Positions 10,043 to 19,307 of a stretch of 64,000 bases of DNA are shown piece by piece. The DNA comes from Sphingobacteriaceae bacterium. GTDB lineage: Bacteria > Bacteroidota > Bacteroidia > Sphingobacteriales > Sphingobacteriaceae. Where the stretch lies: contig JAGIAD010000003.1 of the NCBI GenBank assembly GCA_017745075.1, positions 496,001 through 560,000 of the forward strand, given 5' to 3'. The translations under genes were made by a program, and so were the position numbers. How positions within the stretch are numbered: position 1 is the first letter of the stretch; each line of letters starts with the position of its first letter. The notes beneath the pieces were generated by a model. It was not told where the DNA came from, did not search any database, and was given only the letters and a program-made list of their open reading frames with translations.

Positions 10043-10220
10043 ATCAAAATTATTTACCCATTAACTTTTTAGAAAACGAACGTGGGTGCAAAGCAAAAAT
10101 TTCAGTCCTGCTGTACACTATAGCCTCGCAGAAAAAGCTCGGGCTGTCGTTTCCATCAGGTTTAGCATTAAAGGTCAGTGCTGTTAACAAAACCCATCTT
10201 AAAAAAACACAGGTTAAAAG

Positions 10221-10250
10221 GAATAACCGGATAGATTTACCCGGTTATTC
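10221..10250. repeat. Perfect inverted repeat between convergent MFS and desaturase genes
   Basis: GAATAACCGG (10221-10230) and CCGGTTATTC (10241-10250) form a 10-bp stem with a 10-base loop. No T run follows on either strand, so a terminator is possible but not certain. Confidence 0.6.
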
Positions 10251-10307
10251 AGATCGGTAATAATTGCTCAGTATTTCGTGATATTTAATCAGGACAAAAA
10301 GACTGAT

Positions 10308-11366
10308 TTATCCGGCTACCCCCATCTTCCTGAGTAACCTTAAATGCGATTGGATTCCGCCCCAATAACTGGTAGCATTTGGCTCAATGCCCTGCTCCTT
10401 TAATATCCGGTATAAAATACGGCTGATTTGAGGATAAAAAATATGATGATAATGCGGAAATAAATGATGGGCAATATGATTGTTAAATCCACCGAGGATA
10501 AAATTAGCTGTTTTACTAAAAGGATGCATATCATTAGAACTTTTAATCTGGTTCATTAACCATGAAGTATTAATGTATCCGGCTGCATCGGTAATCGGGT
10601 ACTGTGTAGATTCGACGTGGTGTGTCATAAAGAAAGTAAACAACAGAAATAAGGATTGCGCTAAATGCATCAACAGAAAACCTAGCAATACCATTTCCCA
10701 AGATTGAGCTGCAAAACACATCGGCAAAACCAATAACAGTACCACATAACTTATTTTCTGTAGTGTAAAAGACAAATAGTAGTTAAATGTTTTTTTAGTG
10801 GTGTAATCATCTTTGCCGAATAGGATGACAAAATCTTTAACAAAAATCCAGAACAGGGAATAGCTGGTATAAGCCAGTGGAGCGTACAGGTGTTGGTAAC
10901 GGTGAAACCAGTAATGTTTACTACCTGGCACCACCCTGATCAGATTAGATATTTTTAGGTCCGAATCATACTCTGCCACATTCGGCGCGTAATGATGCGA
11001 ATTAACATGCCTTAATTTCCAGGCTTCTGCATGTGCACCTACTACAGTATACATCATAACAAAACAAATATGGTTGAGGCGCTTGCTTTTAAAAATGGTA
11101 TTGTGCGAAAAATCGTGTGAAAAATTAAAAGCAAACAGTAGCGATATAAAGCCATACATTATAAAACAGCCTACAAAACCGATGGGATTGGCAATTTTAA
11201 ACAGGCCGAGATAGGCCAGTATAGTAAGCAAAAAATAAAACAGGAATTTAGTTACCATAGTCCTGATAAAAGCAGGTTTATCTACTACAAGTTCTTGCGC
11301 AACACGCTTATAGATTAACTTTAGCAATTGACTATCGGCAGCAACATGCATATGCTTATCTTTCAT
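10308..11366 (-). CDS. Membrane fatty acid (acyl) desaturase 2
   Basis: 352 residues with several hydrophobic segments and the three histidine boxes of membrane di-iron desaturases: HDFSH, HVNSHH and NHIAHHLFPHYHH. The last box (HxxHH with a following LFPH) resembles the delta-6/linoleoyl-type group. It would put double bonds in membrane acyl chains using O2 and an electron donor. The start overlaps the end of the upstream desaturase gene by 11 bases, so the two are translationally linked. The regioselectivity and whether the two act in sequence are not known. Confidence 0.9.
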   Translation of the reverse strand: MKDKHMHVAADSQLLKLIYKRVAQELVVDKPAFIRTMVTKFLFYFLLTILAYLGLFKIANPIGFVGCFIMYGFISLLFAFNFSHDFSHNTIFKSKRLNHICFVMMYTVVGAHAEAWKLRHVNSHHYAPNVAEYDSDLKISNLIRVVPGSKHYWFHRYQHLYAPLAYTSYSLFWIFVKDFVILFGKDDYTTKKTFNYYLSFTLQKISYVVLLLVLPMCFAAQSWEMVLLGFLLMHLAQSLFLLFTFFMTHHVESTQYPITDAAGYINTSWLMNQIKSSNDMHPFSKTANFILGGFNNHIAHHLFPHYHHIFYPQISRILYRILKEQGIEPNATSYWGGIQSHLRLLRKMGVAG

Positions 11367-12453
11367 AACGTGCCGGGATTAATTGTTTATTTCTTCCCAT
11401 TATTTTTAAAAATCTGAAATGAGAAACCAACGATTCACCGTACGACATTTCCATGTAAGTAAGCTGATGCTTTTTAACCAGAGCCTTAAAAATCGGTATA
11501 ATTTTAAGGTAGTGTACATGGCAAATATTCGGAAGCAGGTGATGCACTGCATGTGCATTAAACCCTCCCAAAACCCAGTTAAGAAATTTACTCTCCGAAT
11601 GATAATCTATAGAAGTAAGCAACTGTAATTTTGGCCAGCTCATATTCAATTTATGATCTTTATCAGGCACAGGATGAGATACATAATCAGATAAATGCGC
11701 TACGCCCAGTACAGCCACAAACAATAGCGAAATAATAAAATGATTCAATAGAAAAGCCAGCAAAACCATTTGCCAGCTAAAAGGCAGCAGGTAAACAGGT
11801 AAAACAATCATATAACCGATATACAGGAGTTTATATATCACCAGTTTAACAGCTTCATTTTTCGGAATCTCAATTTTAATGGTCCGGCTTGATAAATTGA
11901 ACAACATCAGTATTTCTCTAAAAAAGAACCAGTTAATGGAATAGAAGAGGTATAAAAACGGCGCATAAATAAACTGATACCGGTGGTACCATTCCAAAGG
12001 CTGCGATTCGGTCATCCTGAACAATGGATTATTCAACACATCAATATCGCTACCTTCTATATTGGTATACAAATGGTGCGATTCGGTGTGGTTTTTACCC
12101 CAAACATAGGCGTTGTTACCCTGCAGGTTAAAACTTATCAAAAACAGTATTCTGTTCCAGAATTTACTTTTTACCGCTACACCGTGTGCTGCATCATGCG
12201 AAACATTAAAAGCAGTTAACAAAACAGAAAGCCCCGTCAGCAGGTAGAAAGCGTAAAATGCCAATACCGAATGGCTGGTGATCATCAAGGTATAGAACAG
12301 GATGTCTAAACCAAAGTAAAGGAAAATCTTGAAGAGCATTTTGGTGTTTCCGGTTTTCTTCAAGCCATTTTGCGCAAAATACTGTTCTATCTGCTCATTT
12401 AATTCTTTATAGAATTCGGAGCCTTCATCTTTTATAAATCTTAATTTGTTCAT
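11356..12453 (-). CDS. Membrane fatty acid (acyl) desaturase 1
   Basis: 365 residues, same family as the next gene but clearly diverged. Histidine boxes: HDAAHG, HTESHH and HAVHHLLPNICHVHY. Hydrophobic pairs lie between boxes 1/2 and 3. It sits between a lipoprotein gene (8 bases upstream) and the second desaturase (11-base overlap) in one minus-strand operon. The pair suggests either two positions of desaturation or a division of substrates. A divergent HTH gene at 13317 is the likely regulator. Confidence 0.9.
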   Translation of the reverse strand: MNKLRFIKDEGSEFYKELNEQIEQYFAQNGLKKTGNTKMLFKIFLYFGLDILFYTLMITSHSVLAFYAFYLLTGLSVLLTAFNVSHDAAHGVAVKSKFWNRILFLISFNLQGNNAYVWGKNHTESHHLYTNIEGSDIDVLNNPLFRMTESQPLEWYHRYQFIYAPFLYLFYSINWFFFREILMLFNLSSRTIKIEIPKNEAVKLVIYKLLYIGYMIVLPVYLLPFSWQMVLLAFLLNHFIISLLFVAVLGVAHLSDYVSHPVPDKDHKLNMSWPKLQLLTSIDYHSESKFLNWVLGGFNAHAVHHLLPNICHVHYLKIIPIFKALVKKHQLTYMEMSYGESLVSHFRFLKIMGRNKQLIPARYER

Positions 12454-12461
12454 GTCGTTAT

Positions 12462-13109
12462 TTATTTAACCCTTTTAAAATGATAAGCAGAATCGTAAGA
12501 AACACCTGCCCCGATAAACAATAAAAGTGCACCTGAACTGTCATAAGCATGATTTAAGATAAGCCCGCCATCGCTAGCCAGCCCTATTCGCGTCTTCTCA
12601 CTTTTTGATCCACCTAAAATGTAGGGTACCCCGTGAAATTCAACATATTTGTTTCCTAAAAGCAGTAAACCTCTCGATTGCAGCTTGCCAGATAAGGTTA
12701 CACTATCTACAATTAAGCTATCCTTTTTAAAATTAAAAGTGATCTGGTTATTATCTATCACCCTTACATCTACAGTCAGATTTTCAGAAGGCTTAAAACT
12801 AATCCTGTGTTTGCTGATATATCGATGAAAGTGCTCGATTACAGGCTGATAACGGAGCGATTCGGCCACTCCATTCTTAACATAAGCTAAATCAGGAAAT
12901 AACTGGTAGGTACCCGAAAGTTTTGACACCTGGCCTTCACTGAGCTTAACCTTGTGGCGCCTGATGGGCCTGTCAGAAAAAGAAGCGCAGCCCGAAAACA
13001 ATAGACAGAACGCGATCATACAAATCACCAGCCTAAAACAGTTGATGTTATTACTCAGCCTACTACCATTGGCATGAGGTTGAATTGACGTTGAGATAAG
13101 CATATTCAT
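12462..13109 (-). CDS. Putative lipoprotein at the head of the desaturase operon
   Basis: 215 residues. A hydrophobic segment at about residues 25-41 ends in LLFSGCASF, a lipobox whose Cys would be the first mature residue; the N-terminal extension before it is longer than usual, so a start at the internal Met near residue 31 is possible. The remainder is polar and beta-rich with no family I recognise. It directly precedes the two desaturase genes, which suggests a link to envelope lipids, but no function can be assigned. Confidence 0.7.
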   Translation of the reverse strand: MNMLISTSIQPHANGSRLSNNINCFRLVICMIAFCLLFSGCASFSDRPIRRHKVKLSEGQVSKLSGTYQLFPDLAYVKNGVAESLRYQPVIEHFHRYISKHRISFKPSENLTVDVRVIDNNQITFNFKKDSLIVDSVTLSGKLQSRGLLLLGNKYVEFHGVPYILGGSKSEKTRIGLASDGGLILNHAYDSSGALLLFIGAGVSYDSAYHFKRVK

Positions 13110-13134
13110 TTTGATGCATTTTAAATTTGTTTAT

Positions 13135-13142
13135 CAAATCTA
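13135..13142 (-). promoter_or_regulatory. -7 promoter box of the lipoprotein-desaturase operon
   Basis: Minus-strand TAGATTTG, perfect TAnnTTTG, 25 bases upstream of the lipoprotein ATG. Confidence 0.55.
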
Positions 13143-13316
13143 AAACACTCCATAATGGGTCATTAATCCTAAAGATTACGCCTTATTAAAAAATTAATTT
13201 TAAAGAAAATTTATGTTCCCAATACATAACTATAAATTATATTTATTAAATTAACTGCTTATAATAATCCATTTGATTATTAAAAATGGCAAGATTCAAT
13301 TTACAAATTAATCTTT

Positions 13317-14276
13317 ATGGATAATCAGCAAGTATTATTTTTTCAGGCCATCAGAGCGGCCCTGCCCGAATACCAGAACCTGGCGCTGAGTGTAGCCGAA
13401 GAGTTAGGAATCAGCACCAACGAGGCTTACAAGAAAATAAGGGGCGACAGCAACCTTACTTTTCAGCAGATCATCAAACTTTCTGATTGTTTCGATGTCC
13501 CTTTTCTGTACAGCCCGAAACAATCTTTATCTGTTACTTTCAGCTATTTAAGCGTAAATGAGGATTTAGATATGATTGGTTATCTCCGGAATTTACTTGA
13601 CCATATAAAAACCATCAAGAACAGCAATCATAAACACATTACCATTACTACTGACGATATTCCCTTATTTCATTTTTTCAAGTACCCTGAACTCACCAGT
13701 TTTAAACTCTTCTTTTGGGCAAATAGCACCAATAACTTCGAAACACCATTTAGTGCTTCCTTTCTATCTGATGAGATTATTAAAATTTCGCAGGAATTAC
13801 ACGCTACCTATCTGGAAATACCAAGCACCGAAATATGGTCGAAAGATACGGTAACAGGCACGCTCGAACAGATCAGGTATGCATTTGAAGCCGGCCATCT
13901 TACCGATACCGAACTGGCTGTAAAAATTGTAGAGCAGGTAAGGTACTGCCTCACCGATATGAATATGTATGCCATTAGCAGCAAAAAAACCATCGACCCG
14001 AACCATGCCTTTAATTGGTACAATTGCGATGTACTGGGCAGCATTGCTTACCTGGTTGATTTTAAAGACCGTATGACCTGTTACAACAGGTTTAACACCT
14101 TTAATTACTTAAGAACCGAAGACCAGGCCTACTGCAAACAAACTAAAAAATGGATGCAGGGCCTGATTATGAAATCGGTTTCTTTTAGCGGTCAGGGAGA
14201 GAAACACCGCAATAAGTATTTGTATAATGCTTTTGCCGAATGCGATAAGTTGCTGAGGGAGATTACCAGTGGTTAG
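13317..14276 (+). CDS. HTH-type transcriptional regulator, divergent to the desaturase operon
   Basis: 319 residues. The N-terminus contains a helix-turn-helix (about residues 20-55: LALSVAEELGISTNEAYKKI then LTFQQIIKLSDCF), resembling phage-repressor/XRE-like folds. The long C-terminal part (about 70-319) is soluble and unlike a known ligand domain. It is divergent from the lipoprotein-desaturase operon across 207 bases, so control of membrane desaturation is the natural guess. Its stop is one base from the convergent multicopper oxidase stop, leaving no room for a terminator. Confidence 0.72.
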   Translation: MDNQQVLFFQAIRAALPEYQNLALSVAEELGISTNEAYKKIRGDSNLTFQQIIKLSDCFDVPFLYSPKQSLSVTFSYLSVNEDLDMIGYLRNLLDHIKTIKNSNHKHITITTDDIPLFHFFKYPELTSFKLFFWANSTNNFETPFSASFLSDEIIKISQELHATYLEIPSTEIWSKDTVTGTLEQIRYAFEAGHLTDTELAVKIVEQVRYCLTDMNMYAISSKKTIDPNHAFNWYNCDVLGSIAYLVDFKDRMTCYNRFNTFNYLRTEDQAYCKQTKKWMQGLIMKSVSFSGQGEKHRNKYLYNAFAECDKLLREITSG

Positions 14277-14277
14277 A

Positions 14278-16560
14278 TCAATAACTAAGCGTTAAGCCTG
14301 CACCAAAGCCCATATCGCTATCATAGTGTGCAGAAACGCCCATATATTTATTGGCAATAAATTTAAGTCCGCCCATAAATTCTTTATCACTGTTTACCAT
14401 AAAACTTGCCCTTAAGCGTTTAGAAACCGGTATATCTTCGCGCATTAACTGTAAACGTATGTTACCGTCGTGATAAACTTCAGCCTGCGCTATTACCAGC
14501 ATGGGCAAGGTATAGGCAAGCCCCAGGCTAAACATGCTTCTTTTATCTTTTGTACTTTTTTGGCCAAAAATATTGCTTTCCTGTTTACCTGCTTCCATTT
14601 TACGGTACCGCCAATCAAATCCCACAAAAGGCATTAACCATTGCATTCTATCTATATACCGGCCAATATGGGTTTCAGTTTCAAAGCCGTGCATATTATT
14701 ATAACCCAGGCGCCATTCGGTTCCAATGCTCCAGCGTGTATTTGCCAACATAGCCATACCATCGTTTCCGTTGCTGGCAAAATCATTTTCGGCCATAAAA
14801 TGAAACATTCTATCGTCGGCATAAAGTTTTCGCTGCGCCAGTTTAGGGTTTGGGATTTCGGGGTTTGGCGGTGAGTTTTCATAACTGAAAATTTTACCCA
14901 TCCCGCTCATCATGTGGTATAAGATATGGCAATGAAAAAACCAATCACCACTTTCAGAAGCACTGAACTCAATGGTATCACGTTCCATGGGCATGATATC
15001 GAGTACATTTTTTAAAGGAGCGTAGTCGCCCTGCCCGTTAATTACCCTGAAATCGTGCCCATGCAAATGCATAGGGTGACGCATCATACTGTTGTTGTAT
15101 AAAATGATGCGCAGGTTTTCGCCTTTTTTAATGAGGATTTTATCTTCTTCCGAAATGGTTTTATTGTCCAGCGTCCACACATAACGGTTCATATTGCCCG
15201 TAAGCTGGAACTCCAATTGCCGGGTTGGGGCTTTAGGCAAAACCGTTTTTTCAGGCGAACGCAACATATCATAATTCAATGTTGTAATAGGGCCTTTTGC
15301 ACCTTTTTGGCTACCCATGTTATGTGCTTTATGCACATCAGCATCTGCTGCAGCGTCATCCAGCTCAGCATACATTACGGTATTCATATCCATAACCTGG
15401 TTCTGCATTTTCATCCCGTCCATCTGCACCAGATTACCATTCATATCCATCATTTCGTTCATCATTTTCATGCCTTCGAAATATTTCAATTTAGGTAACT
15501 TTTGAGCAGGTACCTTTTCTCCACTACCAAGCCATAATGAAGCCGATTTGGTCCGGTCTTCAGGTGTGACCAAAAACTCGAAGCTTTTATTTTCAGGAAT
15601 CGTTACGATTACATCATAGGTTTCGGAAACAGCAATAATGAGCCTGTCGACCTCTACCGGCACTACATCATTACCATCATTGGCCACTACTGTTATTTTA
15701 CCGCCAGCATAGCTGAGCCAAAAATAGGTAGATGCGCCGCCGTTAGCAATGCGTAGCCTTACCTTATCGCCTGCCTTGAGGTGGTTTGGCACCTGATACT
15801 GGTTTTTCCCGTTTACTAAAAATGCTTCGTAATACACATCACTCACATCCATGGCAGTCATCCGTTTCAGTTCGTTGGTAAGCTTGGTTTTAAAGTGCCC
15901 GCCTTTTATAGCTTCGGCATAACTTTGCGTGGTGCCTTTTTTTATGGCGAACCAATCATTGGCATTGTGCAATCGCCTGTCCACCTCGTGGGGCATCATA
16001 TTTGTCCACTCACTTAAAACAACAGGAACAGTAGGTATAGCAGGCTCTTTTCTTTTATTTAAGATCATCGCACCGTACATGCCAATTTGCTCCTGCAGGC
16101 CCGAATGACTATGATACCAATGTGTACCGCTCTGTATTATAGGAAAACGGTACACATGGGTTTTATTAGGTTCGATGGGCATTTGGGTTAAATACGGAAC
16201 CCCGTCATACCGATTAGGCAAAAATAACCCGTGCCAATGCAATGAGGTTGACTCTTTTAGCCTGTTGTGCACATGTATTTCTGCGGTATCGCCTTCGGTA
16301 AAGGTTAGTGTTGGCATAGGTATCTGCCCGTTAACAGCAATGGCTCTTTTAGCTTTCCCGCCAAATGTTACAGTTGTATCGGCAACGTACAAATCGTAAC
16401 GCACCACCCTTGGCAACTTGTTATTTTCTAAAGTTTCTGCACCATTTACCTTTTGAGAGACAGTTTTAGGGTCTGCTGCTTTTACTTCCTTATGCTGATG
16501 TTGGCCAAAAGCAAAACTATGGAGCAAAATACTAAGGCAACAAACTAAAATAAACTTCAT
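14278..16560 (-). CDS. Multicopper oxidase (CopA-like) with Met-rich insert and C-terminal barrel-like extension
   Basis: 760 residues; signal peptide 1-19. Copper ligands are all present: HWHG (108-111), HWYHSH (147-152), HPMHLHGH (495-502) and HCHILYH (543-549) with the type-1 Cys544 and axial Met554. A Met-rich stretch (about 363-395) is typical of CopA/PcoA-type cuprous oxidases of the periplasm. After the oxidase ends (~560), residues 605-760 form a beta-rich, aromatic/Gly-rich segment ending in a Tyr, like half of an outer-membrane barrel; CopA proteins normally stop before this. The DUF3347 gene just upstream (14 bases) shares the transcript. Role: copper detoxification by Cu(I) oxidation. 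Confidence 0.9.
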   Translation of the reverse strand: MKFILVCCLSILLHSFAFGQHQHKEVKAADPKTVSQKVNGAETLENNKLPRVVRYDLYVADTTVTFGGKAKRAIAVNGQIPMPTLTFTEGDTAEIHVHNRLKESTSLHWHGLFLPNRYDGVPYLTQMPIEPNKTHVYRFPIIQSGTHWYHSHSGLQEQIGMYGAMILNKRKEPAIPTVPVVLSEWTNMMPHEVDRRLHNANDWFAIKKGTTQSYAEAIKGGHFKTKLTNELKRMTAMDVSDVYYEAFLVNGKNQYQVPNHLKAGDKVRLRIANGGASTYFWLSYAGGKITVVANDGNDVVPVEVDRLIIAVSETYDVIVTIPENKSFEFLVTPEDRTKSASLWLGSGEKVPAQKLPKLKYFEGMKMMNEMMDMNGNLVQMDGMKMQNQVMDMNTVMYAELDDAAADADVHKAHNMGSQKGAKGPITTLNYDMLRSPEKTVLPKAPTRQLEFQLTGNMNRYVWTLDNKTISEEDKILIKKGENLRIILYNNSMMRHPMHLHGHDFRVINGQGDYAPLKNVLDIMPMERDTIEFSASESGDWFFHCHILYHMMSGMGKIFSYENSPPNPEIPNPKLAQRKLYADDRMFHFMAENDFASNGNDGMAMLANTRWSIGTEWRLGYNNMHGFETETHIGRYIDRMQWLMPFVGFDWRYRKMEAGKQESNIFGQKSTKDKRSMFSLGLAYTLPMLVIAQAEVYHDGNIRLQLMREDIPVSKRLRASFMVNSDKEFMGGLKFIANKYMGVSAHYDSDMGFGAGLTLSY

Positions 16561-16574
16561 TCTGTAATGTGTTT

Positions 16575-17051
16575 TTACTTAAGTACTTCGGTAACCTTAC
16601 CACAAGTTAACATTTTATTACCATAATACGGGTTTTTTATCGTCTCGACTTCACTTAACCAATAGCTTTTTTTCATCGGACAATAGGCGTAATACACGGG
16701 TTTATCGTTCAGTTTTACTGCTTTTACCAAAGCATAAAAATCGGTCGATAAAGAAGTAAAGTGATCTCTCTGATGTTCGATGTCTTTACTCTCGGCAATG
16801 TGCTCGGCATCAAATAATATTTTGTCGCGCAGCACTTTCGATCCATTGGTTTTCTCGTTGGCTTTTATCGCATTAATAAATGCAGTAGCCTTGGCACCAG
16901 CCACACTTGCATTGCTGCTAATTAAGGCATCTTTAACATCGTAGTAGGCCTGAAGAGGGTTAGCCACTGCTACTTTTTCCTGGGCTGATAAGCTAGCAGC
17001 CATCATTAATACAAGGACCTGGATGGTCAATAATTTAAATAAAGTTTTCAT
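16575..17051 (-). CDS. DUF3347-type secreted copper-associated protein
   Basis: 158 residues from ATG 17051; the open frame extends to 17090, but that would place the start upstream of the -7 box. Signal peptide at residues 1-23 (ending SLSAQ). The body matches the DUF3347 pattern: an N-terminal helical pair (YYDVKDALISSN, AKATAFINAI) and the C-terminal YYAYCPM...W...NPYYGNKMLTCG motif with paired Cys/Met. In Bacteroidota this family is found next to copper resistance genes and in CusB-like proteins; copper binding through CPM and the final Cys is inferred. First gene of the copper operon. Confidence 0.85.
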   Translation of the reverse strand: MKTLFKLLTIQVLVLMMAASLSAQEKVAVANPLQAYYDVKDALISSNASVAGAKATAFINAIKANEKTNGSKVLRDKILFDAEHIAESKDIEHQRDHFTSLSTDFYALVKAVKLNDKPVYYAYCPMKKSYWLSEVETIKNPYYGNKMLTCGKVTEVLK

Positions 17052-17069
17052 TTGTGTTTTAATTTTAAG

Positions 17070-17077
17070 CAAAACTA
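17070..17077 (-). promoter_or_regulatory. -7 promoter box of the copper operon
   Basis: Minus-strand TAGTTTTG, perfect TAnnTTTG, 18 bases before the DUF3347 start. Confidence 0.55.
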
Positions 17078-17235
17078 GCGGTATGGCCATTCCAAATGTT
17101 ACACTTTAACCTAAAATGTTTATATAATTATAGTTGGGCCATGAGTTTGGCGTAAAGCGGTTGGCGTGGATTAAGTAATTAACCTTCCACCCCTAAAATT
17201 CTTTGAGTATGCCTGTCTGGCTAGAACAAATAGAA

Positions 17236-17275
17236 CACCCCGTCCTGCGGACACCCCTCTAAAAGAGGGGAATTA
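17236..17275. repeat. Short hairpin-bearing intergenic repeat element
   Basis: CACCCCGTCCTGCGGACACC followed by a 7-bp stem CCCCTCT (17254-17260) / AGAGGGG (17264-17270). Its GTCCTGCGGAC core is itself palindromic. No T run. The remaining 326-base gap between the copper operon and nth has no gene that I can see. Confidence 0.5.
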
Positions 17276-17405
17276 TATACCGCCTGATATTTTAAAGTCA
17301 TTTATTGATTTCATGCTATAAATATTCCTCAGGATGACAAATTACAGTTTTACCTCTCCCATCATCCATCTTACATTTCCCATATTACATTTTCCATCTT
17401 TAGCC

Positions 17406-17413
17406 TATATTTG
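17406..17413 (+). promoter_or_regulatory. -7 promoter box of nth, only 3 bases before the ATG
   Basis: TATATTTG, a perfect TAnnTTTG. The nth ATG starts at 17417, so transcription would begin at or within a few bases of the start codon. Confidence 0.6.
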
Positions 17414-17416
17414 CAC

Positions 17417-18082
17417 ATGCTTAAAAAAGAACGCTACAAACTTTTTGTAGAACATTTTTCGGCCAAGCAGCCTGATGCAGAAACCGAGTTACATTACAAT
17501 AACCCTTATCAGCTTTTAGTGGCGGTAATCCTCTCTGCACAGTGTACCGATAAAAGGGTAAACATGGTAACCCCTGCCCTTTTTCAGCGCTTTCCCAATG
17601 CCAAAGCTTTGGCTGAAGCTACGCCCGACATTGTTTTCGATTATATCAAAAGCATCAGTTATCCCAACAATAAGGCAAAGCATCTGGTGGGCATGGCCAA
17701 AATACTGCTTAATGAGTTTAACGATGTGGTACCCTCAGCAGTTGAAGACCTGCAGAAAATGCCTGGCGTGGGGCGCAAAACAGCCAATGTAATTGCCTCG
17801 GTAATTTACAATGCACCGGCCATGGCGGTTGATACGCATGTTTTCCGGGTGGCCAACCGTTTGGGTTTAACCAATGGTAAAACCCCCTTGGCGGTTGAAA
17901 AGGATTTAGTTAAAAACCTTCCTGAACACGACATTCACATTGCCCATCACTGGCTTATCCTACATGGGCGTTACGTTTGCGTAGCCCGAAACCCCAAATG
18001 TGATGTTTGTGAAATTACCTACATGTGCAGGTACTTTGAACGTTTAACTGCCCAAAACGAAAGAGACAAATTAAAAGTTTAA
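17417..18082 (+). CDS. nth: Endonuclease III (DNA glycosylase/AP lyase)
   Basis: 221 residues from ATG 17417. Removes oxidised pyrimidines and cleaves at abasic sites in base excision repair. The helix-hairpin-helix MPGVGRKTANV holds the catalytic Lys121; the catalytic Asp139 is in AVDTHVFRV. The C-terminal iron-sulfur loop is intact, C-x6-C-x2-C-x5-C (CVARNPKCDVCEITYMC). An in-frame TTG at 17411 lies inside the -7 box and cannot be the start. recA follows on the same strand after 123 bases with its own promoter-like sequences. Confidence 0.97.
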   Translation: MLKKERYKLFVEHFSAKQPDAETELHYNNPYQLLVAVILSAQCTDKRVNMVTPALFQRFPNAKALAEATPDIVFDYIKSISYPNNKAKHLVGMAKILLNEFNDVVPSAVEDLQKMPGVGRKTANVIASVIYNAPAMAVDTHVFRVANRLGLTNGKTPLAVEKDLVKNLPEHDIHIAHHWLILHGRYVCVARNPKCDVCEITYMCRYFERLTAQNERDKLKV

Positions 18083-18104
18083 AAAATTATTTTCACTTTA
18101 CTAT

Positions 18105-18139
18105 TGACATTAGCTAAAAAACATTTAACTTAGCTAAAT
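18105..18139 (+). promoter_or_regulatory. Candidate recA promoter with two overlapping TTAGCTAA palindromes
   Basis: TTG at 18105-18107 (within TTGACA), 19-base spacer, then TAACTTAG at 18127-18134, one mismatch from TAnnTTTG. The 8-bp palindrome TTAGCTAA occurs at 18111-18118 and 18131-18138, exactly 20 bases apart, covering the spacer and the -7 region. A damage-response operator is plausible. Confidence 0.45.
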
Positions 18140-18205
18140 ATATTAGCATTATAAATATCAACATTTAAGCATATTAGCCGATATTCGATTATATTTACGA
18201 AATCA

Positions 18206-19231
18206 ATGAAAAAAGAAATGAGCACTGCAAATCCAGATAAATTAAAAGCCCTGCAACTTACTTTAGATAAACTAGAGAAATCTTACGGTAAAGGTACTAT
18301 CATGAAACTTGGCGATACTGCCGTTGAACCCATAGATTTTATTTCTACCGGATCAATCAGTTTAGATATTGCTTTAGGTATTGGTGGTATTCCAAAAGGA
18401 CGTATCATCGAAATTTATGGCCCGGAATCTTCCGGTAAAACAACTTTGGCAACACATATTATTGCCGAAGCACAAAAAAAAGGCGGAATCGCAGCTTTTA
18501 TAGATGCGGAGCATGCTTTCGATCAGTTTTACGCTAAAAAACTTGGGGTAGATACCGATAATCTTTTAATCTCCCAGCCAGATAATGGCGAGCAGGCTCT
18601 GGAAATTGCCGATAACCTGATCCGTTCCGGTGCGATAGATGTAATTGTAATCGACTCTGTTGCGGCTTTGGTTCCTAAAAGTGAAATTGAAGGCGAAATG
18701 GGCGACAGTAAAATGGGTTTACACGCCCGTTTAATGAGCCAGGCCTTACGTAAATTAACCGGTACGATTTCAAAAACCGGATGTTGCTGTATCTTTATTA
18801 ACCAGCTGCGCGATAAGATTGGTGTAATGTTTGGTAATCCCGAAACTACAACCGGTGGTAATGCCCTTAAATTCTATGCTTCAGTACGTTTAGATATCCG
18901 CCGTATTTCGCAGATCAAAGATTCTGACGAAGTTTCCGGTAACCGCGTTAAAGTAAAAATTGTTAAAAATAAAGTGGCCCCTCCTTTCCGTATTGCAGAA
19001 TTTGATGTGATGTTTGGTGAAGGTATTTCTAAAAATGGTGAGATTATCGACTTAGGTGTTGATTTTGGTATCATCAAGAAAGCAGGTTCATGGTTCTCTT
19101 ACGGAGATACTAAACTTGGTCAGGGCCGGGATGCCGTAAAACAATTGTTGAGCGACAATCCTGAACTTGCAGAAGAACTGGAAATTAAAATTAAAACCGA
19201 AGTAACAGGCGAGCATCTGGCAGAAAAATAA
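18206..19231 (+). CDS. recA: Recombinase RecA
   Basis: 341 residues. RecA forms filaments on single-stranded DNA for homologous recombination and triggers SOS-type cleavage. Walker A is GPESSGKTT; loop features such as the [21 protein letters not shown] region (L1) and [22 protein letters not shown] (L2) are intact. The start ATG 18206 gives [12 protein letters not shown]; the second ATG at 18218 is an alternative. The protein has the usual C-terminal acidic tail in short form. A strong shared terminator follows. Confidence 0.98.
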   Translation: MKKEMSTANPDKLKALQLTLDKLEKSYGKGTIMKLGDTAVEPIDFISTGSISLDIALGIGGIPKGRIIEIYGPESSGKTTLATHIIAEAQKKGGIAAFIDAEHAFDQFYAKKLGVDTDNLLISQPDNGEQALEIADNLIRSGAIDVIVIDSVAALVPKSEIEGEMGDSKMGLHARLMSQALRKLTGTISKTGCCCIFINQLRDKIGVMFGNPETTTGGNALKFYASVRLDIRRISQIKDSDEVSGNRVKVKIVKNKVAPPFRIAEFDVMFGEGISKNGEIIDLGVDFGIIKKAGSWFSYGDTKLGQGRDAVKQLLSDNPELAEELEIKIKTEVTGEHLAEK

Positions 19232-19253
19232 ACCGGATCAATTGCTGTTGAAC

Positions 19254-19295
19254 ATAAAAAAAGCGTCCCGATTTAAAACCGGGACGCTTTTCTAT
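19254..19295. terminator. Bidirectional terminator between recA and the TonB receptor
   Basis: AAAAGCGTCCCG (19259-19270) / CGGGACGCTTTT (19280-19291) with loop ATTTAAAAC, flanked by A and T runs; it serves two convergent genes. Confidence 0.9.
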
Positions 19296-19307
19296 TTAGA
19301 ACCTTGG

